The notes: a model not told the origin generated them from the letters alone. A stretch of 64,000 nt of DNA from Euglena gracilis (GCA_039621445.1 CP154957.1:40326011-40390010), one strand, 5' to 3'. Shown: positions 33,305-44,544, counted from the first letter of the stretch. Numbers and translations are program-made.

Positions 33305-36300
33305 CTGTGTGTGTGCGTGCACACGCACGCGCGAGCGCGTGTCACGGGCATGTGTGTATGCGTGGGTGGGTGAGTGTGTGCATATGATGTGTACAGGCTT
33401 CTTTCTACCAACCCCCCCCCCCCTGGGGGGTAGGTTTTGGCCCCGGTGCTTGCGAACCAAGCCAATTTTCCCTTCAAAATGGCCATTTCGTGCTCCACCC
33501 CCTGCCTGTCCATAGCATCCCCCTCCTTCCTTAAAAAAAAAAGCTAATATTTCATAATTTTTGTAGCATGAAATTCATTAAAATGTCAAAATTGTAATAT
33601 AGGTCCCTTTTCCATAATAGTTTGTAGGGGAGGAATTTGCACTGTCATGCACTAACTATTGGGTGGCAACATTGATCACAGGTACGTATGCTTCGCTTCA
33701 AGCTGAGATGGCGGGTGTCAACAACACACGGTGTCTTGCACAGGTGGGGGAAGATAATTACAATAATGAATACATTGCAACTGCCCAACAAATTTATCCA
33801 AACTGGATTCAGAAATACGTTTGATTTTTTATTTCGCAGAATCAAACGAAGAGGGGAAATATTCAGAATGTGTGCACCATTATTTTAAAGAAAAGGTTTA
33901 AATTTACTCCTCAGGGTTGACTGTCTGGAAAAGACCTCTCCTTAATGTGTATCGGAGATACACACCGGTACACAATTTTTGTTTGCCGATACACACCGAT
34001 ACACAAAATTTCTTTACCGATACACACCGGTACACAAAATTTCAAACTTCTGAAAAGTTTTCGCATCGCAGCACATGGGGAAAAAATGCAAATTGATCAG
34101 GATGAATTTGACCAACCTGGGGGTGATGTTTTTGACCAGTTTTTGGCAGTTTTTGAACTTAGTAGGATTTGAAATGTGGTTTGGGTGGTTCATAATGAGT
34201 TTTTTTAAAAAATGAAATTTCCCTTTTTGTTTTTTTGATGTTTTTTTCTGGCGTATTTTTTAAAAAAATTTTGTGGTTTCGTTTTCTTAAAAAATGCCAA
34301 ATATGACTCCAAGACACCTAGAGACCCCCCTCTTGGAAAGAAACTTTTGGTAGAAATGGCCCAGAAATTGCCAAAAAATGATTGAAAATGTGCATTCAAA
34401 AATTTTTCGTGCAGAAACTCGTGGGCGTTCTTTTGTCATTTTTTTTAAAAAAATTGTTGTAATTTAAAAAACTGCATCCAAAAAAAACGAGTTGCCAAGA
34501 GTGCCTGAGCAGGCAGGCACTACTCCCCCCCCCGGGGGGGGTGCCTGCCTGGTTGTGGACCAAAAAGTGCCCCAAATGGGCCTTTCTGGCTTTTCCTTTT
34601 CCTGTTAGGCGGCCTGATTCACACTTAAGGGTTTTTCCTTTAGAATAGGCGCATTTGCGCAAATTCTTTTTACAAAACACCTGGGACCCTGTACCCTGAC
34701 ACACGGAAAACAAGTTTATGAACTGTTGCAACCCTCTATTAGAGGGTTGTAACTCCAGGTGGTTTGGTATGCATTTCCTTCCCAGATAAGAATAATGAAT
34801 TGATAACATGCAACAACCAGTGACTGCCCGATGGTTTTTCTGCAACAGCGCTGTGTTACAAGAAATCAAAATTTGGTGCCTGAAATGCCCAGAATGCGTC
34901 GGGCCGGAATCTGTTTTCTGGCATTCTCCACTGTGTTTCCTCGTTTTGGAAAACATGCAAGTCACCAGTTTTTGCGCATAATTTGTGGGGAGTAAATCCC
35001 ACTGCTTTCATGCATGTTGAAAGTTCAACACTTCCTGCCGCCCAAAGGAACGGGTCTGTTTCCAGCTGCCGGTTGCGGTGAACTGGCACAACGTCATCCC
35101 CTCGTCTTACGCCCCGGTTGCGGGGAATAACGTGGCCACTAACAGTGGGTGCTGTTGCACCGGGGAGGCCATGCTGGACGAAGCATCAGCAACTGATGCG
35201 GCTGCAGCAGCAGAGCCCTAGCCGCGGGCCAGCGGCAGGGCCTTTGGGATTCTAAAATTGGTGCCGGCGGACGTGCACCGTCATCGGGTGGCTGTGTATC
35301 AACTTTCAGGGGATCCTCTGTCTCTGACTTTCCGGGGACCTGTCACTAAACCAGAATTGGCCCAATTATTGGAGGAAACGGCAAGGTCGTTGGGGTTGAG
35401 CCCCTTCCAGTGAAGGTGGATGTTGCGGGGCTGAGTGATGTCCTTTTTTATTCCTCGTTCATTGCGCCAAAGCGTGCATGATGTTGTTCGTGGGCGCAAA
35501 TGAGCAAATGAACCACTTGCGAGTTTCTGGAATTTCTGCAAGTGGTTCATTTGTGCATTTACGCCCACGAACAACGTCATGCGGGCTTTTAGCGCAAATA
35601 AACCAACCACCTCTGCTGCTGGAGTGTGACGGTTGTGTATTTGTCACACCAGTTGTCGCCAATTCACAACCAGGCTTTTGCTTAAGGACCCCGGGGGGGG
35701 GGGGGGGGTACTGGCTAGCCAATCGGCTAGACACTGGAAAAAGTGGACTAGCTAGACCCCCCCCCTCCCCCCGGGGGGGGGGGGGTCCGTGTGTCCCCCG
35801 GACTGGAAAAAAAATTTTCCTCCGGCGCTGCGCGCCGGAGGAAAGATGAGGTTTTTAACAGGTTTTTGGCTGATTTTGTTCCAAATTCCCAAAAATGGCC
35901 AAAAACAGGCATTTTTGGCCATTTTTGGGGGTCCCAAAAAAAATTTTCGGCGCTTCGCGCCGGTCACTGGAAAAATTTTTCCACTAGCTAGCCCTGCTAG
36001 CAGACCCCCCCCCCGGGGGGGGGGTCTGCTAGAAAACCCACTAGCCAAATTTGGACTAGCGGCAGTCCAGCCCCCCCCCGGGGGGGGGGGGGGTACTGCA
36101 ATCCCTTAAGCAAAAGCCTGTTCACAACCCACGCACAAAATTTGGGGGCATGGGCGGAAATGCGCGCATAAAATTTTGTTTTGTGCACGCTTTAACGCCC
36201 ATGAACTGATCGATAAACGGTGTGACAAACCCACCAAATTATGTTTTTGGACGGCCCGCTGGTCCGTGCCGTTTCGGCCCCTTTGTCACATCGTTTATCG

Positions 36301-39300
36301 ACCGCGTCAGTTCATGGGTGCAGAAGCATCAAGAACAATTGTGTTTATGGGCGCGAACACGCAAAAACACACAAACAAAAATTTGTTTGTGCGCCCATGA
36401 GCACAATTGTTGTTTGTGTGTGCTTTAGCGCCCATGCTTCTTCTTCCAGGTTCTTTGCTACAAAACTGGTTTTGCGGATTCCGTGCACAGGTTGGGTGGG
36501 AACGCCTGTCGCTTTCGCTCCTGTGAACCTAATTTCTTCCCCCCTTTGCATCCCTTGCCAAACACCCACACGCCACACCACACGAGTCACACCCCATGAC
36601 CATCACCCACACACCCCGGTACTTCCTCCCCACGCTTTGCCAAACGCTTCAAAATGACCACACTGATGCGCCGCAAGAGAAGCCGTCCAGCAACCGAGTA
36701 CACCCAGGAAAACAGCCGCAAAGAGCAAGAAGTCCAGCCAGAGAATAAATTGCTCAATTAGTTGGCCAAGCAAATTGAATTCGGATTATGCTCCCTGAAC
36801 TTCGCAAAAGATTTTTTGGGCTACTGGTGAAAATTCCCTCCTCTTGGCCAAGTGGTTGTGGAATACACTGCTTATGTGCAACAGATACAATTTCAGAAGG
36901 TTCGGTATTTCTTTAAAGGCATTGCTTTGGTGACAACTTTAATTGGGCAACCCAGATCCTCGCAGTTTAGTTAATTGAGAGGTTCTGAACCAGAACTCTC
37001 CTTACTATGTATGGGCAGAAAAAATTTGTGTATTGGCGTGTATCGGCAAGAAAAAATTACCAGTACCAGTGTGCATGGGAAAATTTTTTTTGAAAATTTT
37101 CTCAATCCAAAAAAAATTGATTGTTATGATTCGACACCCGAGAGACTTTCACAATCCTCACGGTTGATGGTATGGCTTGCATGGGAATCCCCACGGGTGT
37201 CAGGCGCTTGCTGGACGATTCCAAAAGGCAGATTGAAGGAGCAACGTGATTGAATGCTTGTTGAACGTGCCGAAAACCAAAAACATCAAGAAATTTGAGA
37301 AACCACAGGCGGGGTGTGGACATGAGCAAATGTAACGGGGCTCTGTATTTGCCATGTGAGGAAGCAGCGTCCCTCCCCCAACCACAGAAGCAGGGTGAGA
37401 TTCCCTGCCACGCTTTCCGGGTTGAGCCAGTGCCACAAGAATATGTGGCAATGGTGTCAACAGATCCATTTCAGGCTGAAATTTAGGGTGATGCCGACCC
37501 CCCCACCCGGGGGTGCCTGGGCAGTCACTCCAAGGCACATCAGATTCGACCCCGGTGGGGGGAGCACGTGACCAACAATGCCTGGGCACTCGGCCAAGGC
37601 ATTTCAGGCGAAATACTTAGGCGGCCGGATTCGCAATTTCGCTTTTTTTATGGTTTTCGCATATGCACAAATTACCACAAAATATTTTTTTTGGCTGTGT
37701 AATTACAGGGGGTTTGAAAACACGGCGACAAGCGAGTGCAAAAAGCGAGCAAAATTCTGTTGTTTTATTTTTGCGGTGTGCCCCCTGGTGCTTTGGCGAA
37801 AAATGGCGTTTTTTGAGGGTCCGAAAATGGGCTCCGCACGTCGAAACCCCTGGGACCTTCCTCCCCGGAATGAAAAAGAAACAAAAAAAAACGTCAAAGA
37901 AACGCACCTTCACTGACCTTACCAAGATGCATCCCCTGTTTCACACACTTTTGGATTTTTGAAAAACGCATCACCCAACCTGTTTCCCAGAGAATTCCAG
38001 AGTGTACAAAGCTGATTGCCAAATTGGTTTCACTGGGCACACCAAAAACGAGCTGTCAATGAGAGTTTATCTTAGTTCCAATCAGCGATGGTGCATTCTT
38101 AGAGGGAAATATGTGCGCTGCAGTTTAAACCAACCAAACCAAAATCTGACTGGGCTGACAAGTTTTCAACCAGGAAACAGGCACCAAAAACCTCACAAAC
38201 TTTTTGGCACAGCGACCAATAATTTTGGGAGATTCTGGGGAAGTGGGAATCAACTTTCCCATTTGAGAGGGGAAGCGGTTTTTACCCTCGACTTGTGGAT
38301 ACTTAAAAAGCCCTTTGTTCTGGAACACTTTATGCTGTGGTGTATCCCTGAAGAGGTGCTGATTACGTCCGTTTTAGTGTGTGGTGACTAGAGTCAGATC
38401 CCGATTGACTTAGCCATCCACAGTATTCACTAAGCGACCCGTGGGGGATTCCTGGGCAAAAAAAAAAAAACACCCCAGGGTTCCTCTCATTTCCGTGCTC
38501 AAAATGTATCCGTATTTCCCGTGATTTTCCGTGAATTTGTGCGAATTTCCTTTTTTAAAAACAACGTTCACTGCCACATTCCATTCTGCACCGGAGCCAA
38601 TTATTGCTCCAACTGAAGCCAGTTCTGAATGCTTGACACCCAGAGTTGGCACCTTGCAATCCATCTGAATGCATGCCACAACGTGGGACTTCCCTTGCAC
38701 CCACACAATGATCATATACAGGGATTTTCCCACCAAAAAAAAAACGAATGAAAAAAACCTGTTTGCATGCCCAGAGCTATCAGTCGACTCATCACTTCCT
38801 ACCCAAACCTGTAAGTGAAAATTGAAATTGTTCAAAATGGAGGGGGGGGAACCTTTTGCACTGAAAAATTTTTCTTGACTGCCCAAAATGTGTCGCCAGA
38901 ACCTTGTCGTTGGACCGATTAAGCCATTGACTTTTGTGGATGGAGCCTGGGAGGAAAGGTAAAAGACAGTTTTCAGGAAAAAAACCACACACCTGAGAAA
39001 TCCAATTTGGAAGACATTTTTGTTGTTCAGAAAGGCAAAGAATTTGCGCATCGTCCCATCAAAAATGTGCGAAAACATGCAAAATGCATGCAAAAAAAAG
39101 ACAAAAACCTGAGCCTGAACCTCCACCTCATCCGTGAATTTCCGTGAAAATGGCCTTCCACCCATTTCCATGATCTTCCATGAATTTCTGTTTATTTCCT
39201 TTTCAGGAAATGGGAGGATCCCTGAACCCACCCACCCACCCACTTTTATCAAAAATACACACACCCACAGCACCCCCCCCATTCGCTGCCCACTCACTCA

Positions 39301-42300
39301 ACCCTAATCATCCAAAGTTGGCCAAAAACCTTTTAAATAAACTGGCCTCCAGTTGCTGGGGAGGCCCCCATGTTGGCCACCATCTATCTGGATCAACTAC
39401 TGCTGGGGTCGAGTACTGCCCCAGCAGAAGCCTTCAACGGCCAGCCGATGACAACCTGAACTGTGATGATGCAGCCATTGGTGGTTGTGGCACTGGTTGG
39501 ATGGTGGGCAGAAATGCTGTACACTTGGAAATGATAAGGAAGGAGGGGAAGCCTCAGGTTCGTGGCCTGTGTTGGCCCGTCTTGGCTTCTTTCACGTCCC
39601 AGACTCACCAGGCCGGCAAGGACACCGACACACCCAGGGCCATACCTGCAAAGCAAACTTAAACGAGGTTAAAACGGCTTTAATGGTTGCCGTACTCTTC
39701 AGCTGCCTCCTGACTGCATTCCACCGCTACAAATCAGCGTACCCATGTGGCAGACACATGTCCTTCATAGGCAGCCAACATCTTCTTGTGGCAAATTAAC
39801 ACATCAGGCAGATTCCTCACTTAGAATAGCCTCAAGCCAGTCGGCTACCTCCTCACAACAAAAGCCCCTCGGGACCATCTCCAAAACTGCTTATTTGGGC
39901 TCTTGGATGGTTCACAAGAGAGGACAAAGACAGCTCCCTCTGGGGCCAGAAACAAGGTGATGGAAAAGGACACACAAATTCTCATTGGGAAAGCACACCT
40001 CCCAGTGGTTTGGCGCTTAAAGAAGACATTTTGGGGGGGTTCTGGTACATAATGCTACAATTTACAGAGATGATCCACCAACTGCAAGAAAAAATTGATA
40101 ATTTCGAAGCCAGGCAAGCCAGCGAGGAAGAGAGGAGTCGGAGGTGTACGCAAACCAGGGCGGTCCTTAAGCAAATTAAAAAAAAAAACTCCACTGTCCC
40201 AGCACACTCAGTGAAAAATATACAGGAAAATGGGCAAGAAATTTTGGTATTTTTCAGCGAGAACAGGTCGACATCGGGGGAAAAATTGATTCCTGGCACC
40301 CTTGGCCCATCGTCCATCCACCCAAATCATCAAAAACTGTGTTTTTTGACTGTTTAATTTTTGCCCCCGTTCAAATCCCAGTCTGGCCCTTAGCCGGCCC
40401 TTTGGCCGAAAGGGGGGGGGCGGTCCTTAAAGAAATAAAAAAAAAAACTTTACTGTCCCTTAAGGACCGCCCTGACGCAAACTATCTTCGAGAAAAGTAT
40501 AAAGCAAAATGGATTAAAGAATTTTGGGGGATTCGGAATGCAATTTTCTTTTGGGGAGGGGACGCAACATGGACCCTCAAAATGCGATGCAAAAAACGCA
40601 AAAAAGCAAAAGGCAAAAAACACAAAAAATGCAAAAAAATGCAAATCACATGCAAATGAGTTCTTCAGGAGCTCCCCGGGATGTACGCCTTTATGCTGGA
40701 GGGGCTTGAAAAAATTTTCACTTCTCCGCGGAAAATTTTTCATGATGCGTCCATTCTTTAATGCATCTTGGTCAGATTTTGGGGCATTTCCAAATGCATG
40801 CAGTATGTTTGTCAGAAAGCAGGGGTTTTCTTAAGGACCCCGGGCGGGTCCTGCAGGCCGGCTGGAAAAAAGTGCTGGGTGGAATAAAAGTGCTGGCTGG
40901 ACCCTCCCTAGGAGGTGGGGGTCCGGGGGGGGGGGGGGGTCCGGCCGGCTGGCAGTTGGACCCAGCGGGTAACCCAGAAACAGACAAAAAAAAACACAAA
41001 TCCAGCCGGTTGCCATCAGGAACATTTTAAAAGCACCTTAAAAAACCTTTACAAAAAAACCTTTAAAACCTTTGGCAAAATACCTAAAAAAATTTAAATA
41101 AAATTCGTCCTGGAAATTTTTTTGAATTTTGAGCAAAAAAAAGTCGCAAAATCTCGGCAAAAAACAGTGCAACTCCAGGAAAAAATATTTCAGGCATCGC
41201 TGAAACATCTTCCATCCACCCAAAGCTCCAAAAAAGCTTTGGGTTTTTTTTTTTGATTTTCAACCCGGACCAACGTTGGTTCCATGCCCGAATGGCTCGT
41301 TGACCGCCCTTGGAAAACAAACAATTCAAAAGTTCCTAAATTGCCTTAAAAAAAACCTCCAAAAATTTTGAAAAATTTCGCCTCAAAAAATGTCTGGTTG
41401 CCATTTTAGCTAAAATTTGGAGGTGAAAACCTAAAAGCCACCCCAAAAAAATGCAATTCTTGGCCATTTTTGACCGCCCTTTTCCAAAAAAAAAATTAAC
41501 CTCAACTTTTAACCGTCAACCTTCAATTGCTTTTGTTTTCTTGCACCAAGAAACAGGGTTGATAGAAGATATTTGCCTCGTTTCTCTCCTGTTCTTGCCA
41601 TCTGTACTGGGTTCTCATCACATGGTGATGACCACTCCCCATCCCTTCTGGGGAGCAGTACATTTTAATTCAAAAGCAATGTCTGCCATTCCTCTCCCAA
41701 CCTCTCCTGCCTGCCTTCCCCACTCTGGAGAAATCCCCCACCTCTTGCAAAACCTTTTATCACGACCTTCTCTGGAGTGCCCCACTCATAACCCAAAACC
41801 CACAAGGGAGGGGGACACTCTTCCATTTCTCCAATGAGCACCGATTCAGAGGGCCAATTTTCCTTTTGTGCCTTTGCTTGCACATCCCCTTGGTGACCCT
41901 GTTTATCCTCATAGAGCCACCCCCTTCAAATTACAGAACCCCCAAATCATACAACCACCAGGGCCTTGAAATCACCCCCCTCCCCGAGTACAGAACCGGG
42001 GGGTGGGGGGGGGGGCAGGCCGCTGTTGGACGTCTTTTGGCCAATGTTTTACAAGAGAATAAAAGGAATTTGGCTTGGAGATCACCATAACTCATTGTAT
42101 CTCACCAGAACGCTTTCAGAGCTGGAGTTTAGCTTTTTCACCCAACATGACATTATCACGAAATTTTTGAGTAAACCAAAGAGTCTCCAAAAAAAATGCA
42201 TTTTGGAAGGATCTTCTTATGTAAACTGTGAACCCTTCGGAACCCTTCAGAAGGAGAGGACCGTGAGTTCAACATTGAGGTCAGGGGTTTTCTTAACCCC

Positions 42301-43449
42301 CCCCCGCGGGGGGTCCTGCAGGCCGGCTGGAAAAAAAGCAGGTCTGGTTGGGGGGAAAAGTGGTGGCTGGACCCCTGGGGATCTGGCCGGCTGGCAACTG
42401 GACCTGGCGGGTACCCCAAAAAAGCCAAAAAATCCAAATCCAGATAGGTCAGGATTTTTAGCCAATGATTTAAGGCCAAAAAGTCAAAACCCAAAAAAAA
42501 TTCAAAACAGATTGGTGGTTTATCGCTTATTTCAAAACTTTCTGCACTTTATGCCAAAAACTGTTTCAGGCCAGCCTGGCTTTGCTGGGTTGGCCTGAAA
42601 TTCTTCCAGCGGATGCCCCCCCCCCCCCTGTGGGGGGTGCGCAGCCTGGCTGGAGCTGCTGGCTGAGAAAAAAGGTGCGGCTAGCTGGACCCCTGGTAGG
42701 GTCACCGAGTAGAGGTAAAAAAAAATGATGCTTTTGATGGGAAAACACATTGGTGGATTGCATAACAATGTACGTTCTTTTTTGAAAAAAAATAATTTGC
42801 TCAAATTTTGGAAATAAACAAAACTTGCCAAAGGGGAGGTGGGAAATTGCACACAGGTGGTCAAAAACTGCACTGCAAAAAAATGCAAAAAAGTGATAAT
42901 TAAAAAAAAATGACAAAAAACAAATTATAATGGTGAGAATGTTCAGAGATAATCAAATGAAACCAAACTCACGAAACAAACGTTCAGCACGAAGTTGATC
43001 AGAGGCTGATTTCCACGTAGCTGCAACTACAGACACTCATCAGGAGCAAAAAGCTATATTAAAAATTTTTTCTACCTCTTCCACATGCAAAGTTTGAGAA
43101 AAAGTTCAGCTCAAGGTCTTGCAGAGCCAAAGGTTGGTGTATAATGCGCTTTTCACCTCCTTGGTCAGGTGACTGTTGCAACTGTCGTAGACGATCAGCC
43201 CACACCCCTCCATCACAGGGAAACACTTTTGCCACAAAACCTTATGCGTGCTGCCATGAGAAAGGGAAAAAAATCTGGATAAATGCATGAGAAAGGGAAA
43301 AAAATCTGGATAAATGCAACAGAGTGAAAGGAAAAAAGATACCTTATATGGAGGCACTGGATAGAACTTTCCATTTTGAGACTGGTTGGGAGACGTTGTG
43401 ACCGCCAATTGAGCAAATTTTTTGACCTTCTCTCGGATTACTTGGATTC
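25083..43449 (-). CDS. RFC4: replication factor C small subunit, RFC4/Rfc2-like (N-terminus missing)
   Basis: AAA+ clamp-loader subunit that helps open PCNA and load it on DNA at the replication fork. Exons on the minus strand: 43343-43449 ([15 protein letters not shown]), 32499-32586 (Walker [16 protein letters not shown]), 31704-31792 (sensor-1/arginine-finger region, [19 protein letters not shown]), 28938-29063 ([12 protein letters not shown]), 26253-26327 ([15 protein letters not shown]), 25990-26136 ([17 protein letters not shown]), 25083-25211 ([13 protein letters not shown], then TGA at 25083-25085). All phases agree, giving 252 residues that match from about residue 112 to the end of a typical ~360-residue RFC4. 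The ~110 N-terminal residues with the P-loop were not found. Five introns are GT-AG; the intron at 31793-32498 is nonconventional. One intron is ~10.8 kb. The C-terminal [11 protein letters not shown] block favours the RFC4/Rfc2 type over RFC2 or RFC5. Confidence 0.85.
26383..26560. repeat. (CATA)n microsatellite, left of transposon
   Basis: About 40 tetranucleotides with some CATG variants. Long ORFs through it on both strands are artefacts. Confidence 0.9.
26557..28152 (+). mobile_element. Tc1/mariner-family transposon in an RFC intron
   Basis: Short terminal inverted repeats: TACAGTACGGTGCATAA (26557-26573) and its complement with two differences (28136-28152). TA is at both ends. Both flanks are CATA tetranucleotide arrays, so insertion was at a TA within the microsatellite. 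Lies antisense in the RFC intron 26328-28937. Confidence 0.8.
26694..27974 (+). pseudogene. Tc1/mariner transposase with small introns (slightly decayed)
   Basis: DDE transposase that would excise and insert the element at TA. Exon 1 (26694-26924) has the helix-turn-helix ([20 protein letters not shown]) and a GRPSEMTAR hinge; an 8-A run just after the ATG is one base too long for the frame. A 47-bp GT-AG intron (26925-26971) follows. Exon 2 has [19 protein letters not shown]. Exon 3 (27143-27375) has [13 protein letters not shown] and the first catalytic Asp in VIFCDEK. A 55-bp intron (27376-27430) precedes exon 4, which has the second Asp in [10 protein letters not shown] and the Glu in [11 protein letters not shown]. 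There are 37 residues between the second Asp and the Glu, so it is DD37E-like rather than the classic Tc1 DD34E. In exon 4 a TGA after EAYI and a frame shift near 27640 disable it. Confidence 0.75.
28151..28245. repeat. (CATA)n microsatellite, right of transposon
   Basis: Continuation of the array interrupted by the Tc1/mariner element. Confidence 0.9.
28246..28937 (-). other. rest of RFC intron
   Basis: AT-rich intron sequence of the RFC gene. A possible 37-bp exon near 28656-28691 (FPSVFGG, followed by GTAAGT) is not needed because exons 28938-29063 and 26253-26327 join in phase and match the family. Confidence 0.5.
29744..30024. mobile_element. MITE-like element, CAG...CTG type
   Basis: Ends CAGGGGTTTTTTAAAAG and CTTTAAAAAAATCCCTG. 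Flanking 8 bp AGCCCACA (29736-29743) and GGCCCACA (30025-30032) match at 7 of 8. No ORF. Sits in the RFC intron 29064-31703. Confidence 0.7.
30025..31703 (-). other. RFC intron, no further feature recognised
   Basis: AT-rich intron sequence. Includes repeated (CA/GT)TTTACCCGTTTGC phrases between 30460 and 30600. Confidence 0.4.
31793..32498 (-). other. nonconventional (euglenid-type) intron in RFC
   Basis: GT-AG splicing here would leave a TGA in frame. Removing 31793-32498 (minus strand, beginning ATACAGGGT and ending ACCCTGGGTTT) joins ACT C to GA TTC and restores VTRFCLIC, matching the family exactly. CAG falls at +4 to +6 and CTG at -8 to -6, and CAGGGT pairs with ACCCTG. These are the known features of euglenid nonconventional introns. 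Confidence 0.8.
32751..32958. mobile_element. small inverted-repeat element, GGCTGTACGGGAA family
   Basis: Left end GGCTGTGCGGAAGGCCTG, right end GGGTTCCCGTACAGCC. Related to the 82-bp copy at 43931-44012; both share CCACCCAT(A)AGGTTGC near the right end. Confidence 0.55.
33168..33400. repeat. (GT)n/(GCGT)n microsatellite
   Basis: Alternating purine-pyrimidine tract with GTGC and GCGC interruptions, potentially Z-DNA forming. Confidence 0.9.
33951..34045. repeat. 31-bp tandem repeat, CCGATACACACCG(G/A)TACACAA
   Basis: Three diverged tandem units of about 31 bp. A related decayed unit appears near 37.0 kb. Confidence 0.65.
34590..34800. repeat. dispersed repeat A, copy 1
   Basis: Contains GGCGGCC near the start, GCGCATTTGCGCAAAT, then CCTGGGACCCTGTACCCTGA. 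Homologous in order to 45280-45470 and, for the first half, to 37612-37740. Confidence 0.55.
35021..35413 (+). pseudogene. unassigned coding remnant, one in-frame stop
   Basis: A GC-rich island in AT-rich intron DNA. One frame is open from 35021 to TGA at 35411 except for TAG at 35219. The first half reads like protein ([19 protein letters not shown], then Cys- and Ala-rich). The second half reads [20 protein letters not shown] and [19 protein letters not shown]. No family recognised. Could be a decayed gene or TE protein within the RFC intron, opposite strand. Confidence 0.35.
35476..35582. repeat. 45-bp imperfect hairpin
   Basis: Arms 35476-35520 and 35538-35582 pair at 41 of 45 positions, with a 17-nt loop. 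Contains GGGCGCAAATG, shared with neighbouring hairpins. Confidence 0.75.
35671..36120. mobile_element. MITE-like element with perfect 8-bp duplication
   Basis: Perfect 17-bp terminal inverted repeats (CAGGCTTTTGCTTAAGG at 35671-35687, complement at 36104-36120) flanked by the exact direct repeat TTCACAAC (35663-35670 and 36121-36128). The 450-bp interior is noncoding with C-run/G-run palindromes. An 8-bp duplication and CAG ends suggest mobilisation by a hAT-like transposase (inferred). Confidence 0.85.
36197..36440. repeat. two further hairpins with GGGCGC motifs
   Basis: Arms near 36197-36229/36282-36321 (CCCATGAACTGA and its complement, TCGATAAACG and its complement) and near 36335-36354/36389-36410 (ACAATTGTG and GCGCCCAT complements). 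Confidence 0.6.
36654..36974 (+). pseudogene. unassigned coding remnant, two in-frame stops
   Basis: From ATG 36654 one frame gives 106 codons to TAA (36972) with only TAG (36759) and TGA (36828) inside. The N-terminus is basic ([20 protein letters not shown]). The later part ([19 protein letters not shown]) reads as ordinary protein. No family recognised. Confidence 0.3.
37612..37740. repeat. dispersed repeat A, copy 2
   Basis: Shares TTAGGCGGCCGGATTCGCAATT-like start and the following T-run with 45280-45330. Confidence 0.5.
38569..38946 (-). CDS. candidate exons of an unassigned gene (within the RFC intron)
   Basis: Minus-strand blocks with splice-like borders: 38853-38946 after CCTTTCCTCCCAG and before GTTCCC; 38759-38808 after CACTTACAG and before GTTTTT ([17 protein letters not shown]); and about 38569-38700 ([17 protein letters not shown]). 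The phases cannot all be reconciled. May be a nested gene, a pseudogene or chance. Confidence 0.25.
40156..40474. mobile_element. MITE-like element with perfect 8-bp duplication
   Basis: Terminal inverted repeats CAGGGCGGTCCTTAAG (40156-40171) and complement (40459-40474), flanked by exact ACGCAAAC (40148-40155 and 40475-40482). Near its right end (40417-40460) it holds a second direct copy of its own left end followed by the same A-run, as if the end had been duplicated. Confidence 0.85.
43256..43317. repeat. 31-bp tandem duplication
   Basis: ATGAGAAAGGGAAAAAAATC plus the following 11 bp, repeated twice, just inside the RFC intron next to the exon ending at 43343. Confidence 0.8.
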
Positions 43450-43930
43450 CTAGGAAAGAAAGAATGGATTGAGAAAAAAAGGAAACAAATCATCTTCTCA
43501 CCCAAATAAAAACTGAGAAACTGACCAACCTTAATTCACGTCCTAAAAAGGAGATATTGGGCACTGATTAATCCTTGACACATATGGCAGACTTGGATGT
43601 GTGGGATTCCCCCCCAAGGACTAGGAGAGATCCCACAAATCTCACCAGGGGATCCTGCTTCTTTGCACCAAGCATGAAAACGCTAAAAATTTCCACTTTT
43701 TTTGCCAATTTCGCCTCAGATCAGGGAAAGACTTGGTTGCATTCTAAAGAACAAGGTGGGGATTTGGACTTCCACAAAAAAAAATCGGCCGAACCATGCC
43801 TAAAGTTTAGGTCTGTTTTTTGGGGTCCATATTTAAAGTCTGGTTGCATTTTTGGCCTAAACTCCCTGACTTGCGCCTAAATCCAAAGTTTGAGCCCAAA
43901 TTCTGAGGAATTACCATAAACATAACCAGG

Positions 43931-44012
43931 ACTGTACGGGAAGGCCTGGGGGGGGGTCGGACCCCCTCACCCACCACCCATAGGGTTGCAGGGATTCCCG
44001 TACAGCCTTGAT
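43931..44012. mobile_element. 82-bp inverted-repeat element
   Basis: CTGTACGGGAA...TTCCCGTACAG, flanked by direct CATAACCAGG at 43921-43930 and 44013-44022. Same family as 32751-32958, much shorter. Confidence 0.6.
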
Positions 44013-44068
44013 CATAACCAGGGGGGGGGGAAAAATGCAACTGGGCCCTTCAAATTATGCAAGTCAAA

Positions 44069-44285
44069 AAAAATGCAAAAAAATGCAAAAAAATGCAAAA
44101 AAATGCAAAAAAATGCAACTTGCATGAAAAACCTGAGAAAAAGCTGGAATATAACAGAGCTTTGCTGCCTAAGATCAAAAAAAATTTCCAGGGCAAAATA
44201 TTTTATGCAAAAAAATGCAAAAAAATGCAAAAAAATGCAAATTTCGGGAAAAGCCGATTATGCAAAAAATGCAAATTATGCAAGT
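44069..44285. repeat. (AAAAAAATGC)n minisatellite
   Basis: Tandem AAAAAAATGC units in two blocks (44069-44119 and 44205-44285), split by unrelated sequence. Confidence 0.75.
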
Positions 44286-44544
44286 TGCATTTCCCCCCCC
44301 CCTGTCATAACCCAATCCTTATGATCAACGCCATCCACAACCATCAAGGGGTTCATCAGAGGTGAAATTCGAAATTCAAAGTTCGGGGGGACCCTCAGTC
44401 GGCCCAGGCAAAAATCCATTGAATAGTGCTGAGCTCTTAATAAGACATGCATGTGATGGAAGGCCGAAAAGATTAGACACTCTTTCAATTTTCGGTGACT
44501 TTCAGTGATTTTACGGTCTTTTCTGAAATGCTAAAGTTAACCCG

